From Carboxylicivirga litoralis (lineage in GTDB: Bacteria > Bacteroidota > Bacteroidia > Bacteroidales > Marinilabiliaceae), in NCBI RefSeq assembly GCF_025499605.1, contig NZ_JAFMVC010000011.1, positions 1 to 64,000 of the forward strand: a DNA stretch of 64,000 nucleotides, read 5' to 3'. Under the pieces are notes generated by a model. The model was not told the DNA's origin and did no database searches. It saw only the letters and a program-made list of their open reading frames with translations. The translations under genes were made by a program, and so were the position numbers. Every line of letters begins with the position of its first letter. The stretch's first letter is position 1. Positions 63,668 to 64,000 of the stretch are shown here, piece after piece.

Positions 63668-64000
63668 TTAGAAGTCGTCTTTTGCGTTGCCCAGGAACTT
63701 GAAATTATAAGTCACCGTAAAAATAGGCTTACCAAAGATGGACATCTTATAGCCTTGAATTCTTTCCCCTTCGGAGCGGAAGAAAATATTATACGCATTC
63801 TGACGACCTAAAATATTGTAAACAGCAAAGGTCCAGGAGCTGTGATTTAGTTTTTTAGCCACCAGGTTTCCGTTAAGCGTAGCGGCTACATCCAGTCGAA
63901 TATAATCGGGCATGCGCATCGAATTTCGGTCGGAATAATACACTTTATCAGCTCCGCCAAAGTTGTAATAAGCTACCGGAGCTGTAAATGGTCGTCCGGT
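63668..64000 (-). CDS. TonB-dependent receptor, C-terminal part (runs off window)
   Basis: The last 110 residues of a TonB-dependent outer-membrane receptor; the frame is open to the window edge at 64000. Visible barrel marks are YYSDRNSMRMPDYIRLDVAA and WTFAVYNILGRQNAYNIFF, followed by the last strand ending FTVTYNFKF. The N-terminal plug is beyond the window. It is upstream of the small Cys-rich gene by 26 bases and the three probably form one locus. Confidence 0.85.
   Translation of the reverse strand, partial: TGRPFTAPVAYYNFGGADKVYYSDRNSMRMPDYIRLDVAATLNGNLVAKKLNHSSWTFAVYNILGRQNAYNIFFRSEGERIQGYKMSIFGKPIFTVTYNFKFLGNAKDDF

Overview
The window is AT-rich chromosomal DNA from a member of the Bacteroidota. 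The evidence is TonB-dependent receptors, a DUF4292 lipoprotein, an EnvC-like M23 protein, many AraC regulators, TTG starts and little Shine-Dalgarno signal. I cannot name a genus. Three sites matching the ParB-binding consensus parS (two full, one near-perfect, at 22.8, 37.0 and 37.2 kb) suggest that the replication origin lies on this part of the chromosome.

1-9.2 kb: an array of single-gene cassettes separated by long imperfect palindromes with integron attC architecture. In seven of the eight cassettes the first 9-10 bases after the GTT are the reverse complement of the bases leading to the AAC at the cassette's 3' end; in the seventh the match is 9 of 12. Cargo, all on the + strand: a YwqG/DUF1963 protein, an unknown helical protein, a lipoprotein with YD-like repeats, an Abi-alpha/DUF4393 protein, a GFA-type zinc protein, a secreted DUF922-like protein, a methyltransferase and a small lipoprotein. 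No integrase gene is in view; by array polarity it would lie to the left. The last attC is interrupted by an apparently intact IS1182-family element with a CCGT target duplication.

9.2-20.4 kb: an accessory zone with signs of decay and exchange. It holds an IS3 relic, two AraC/oxidoreductase modules each bracketed by imperfect direct repeats of 50-60 bp (flavin-reductase chimera + AraC; SDR + AraC), a frameshifted AraC gene beside an intact CocE-type hydrolase, a decayed lipoprotein gene, a CorA transporter, and a lone attC-flanked GNAT cassette about 8 kb from the main array.

20.4-48.5 kb: conserved core. Genes are a CDF transporter, hemW, VanZ-like, Rrf2, lutB, rpiB, then a long + strand run: nadA, a receiver protein, ruvB, a flippase, dut, a TPR lipoprotein, a DUF4292 lipoprotein, an envC-like gene, an anti-sigma-type ATPase, ybeY, mnmG, ade and uvrC. 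lplA, dtd, mazG-like, deoC, a polyprenyl synthase, arsR-like, queD and polA follow.

48.5-64 kb: a less conserved stretch with a nonsense-disrupted quinone reductase, a strange three-base-periodic tract full of stops, a gene apparently shortened by an in-frame TAG, a JAB-like lipoprotein, two tandem secreted paralogues with an identical 3' end, a secreted thioredoxin and a GNAT. Then on the - strand come an S41 protease, PBP1C, a copper-type TonB receptor with a small Cys-rich partner, and the C-terminal part of another TonB receptor running off the window. I saw no tRNA, rRNA or CRISPR array.
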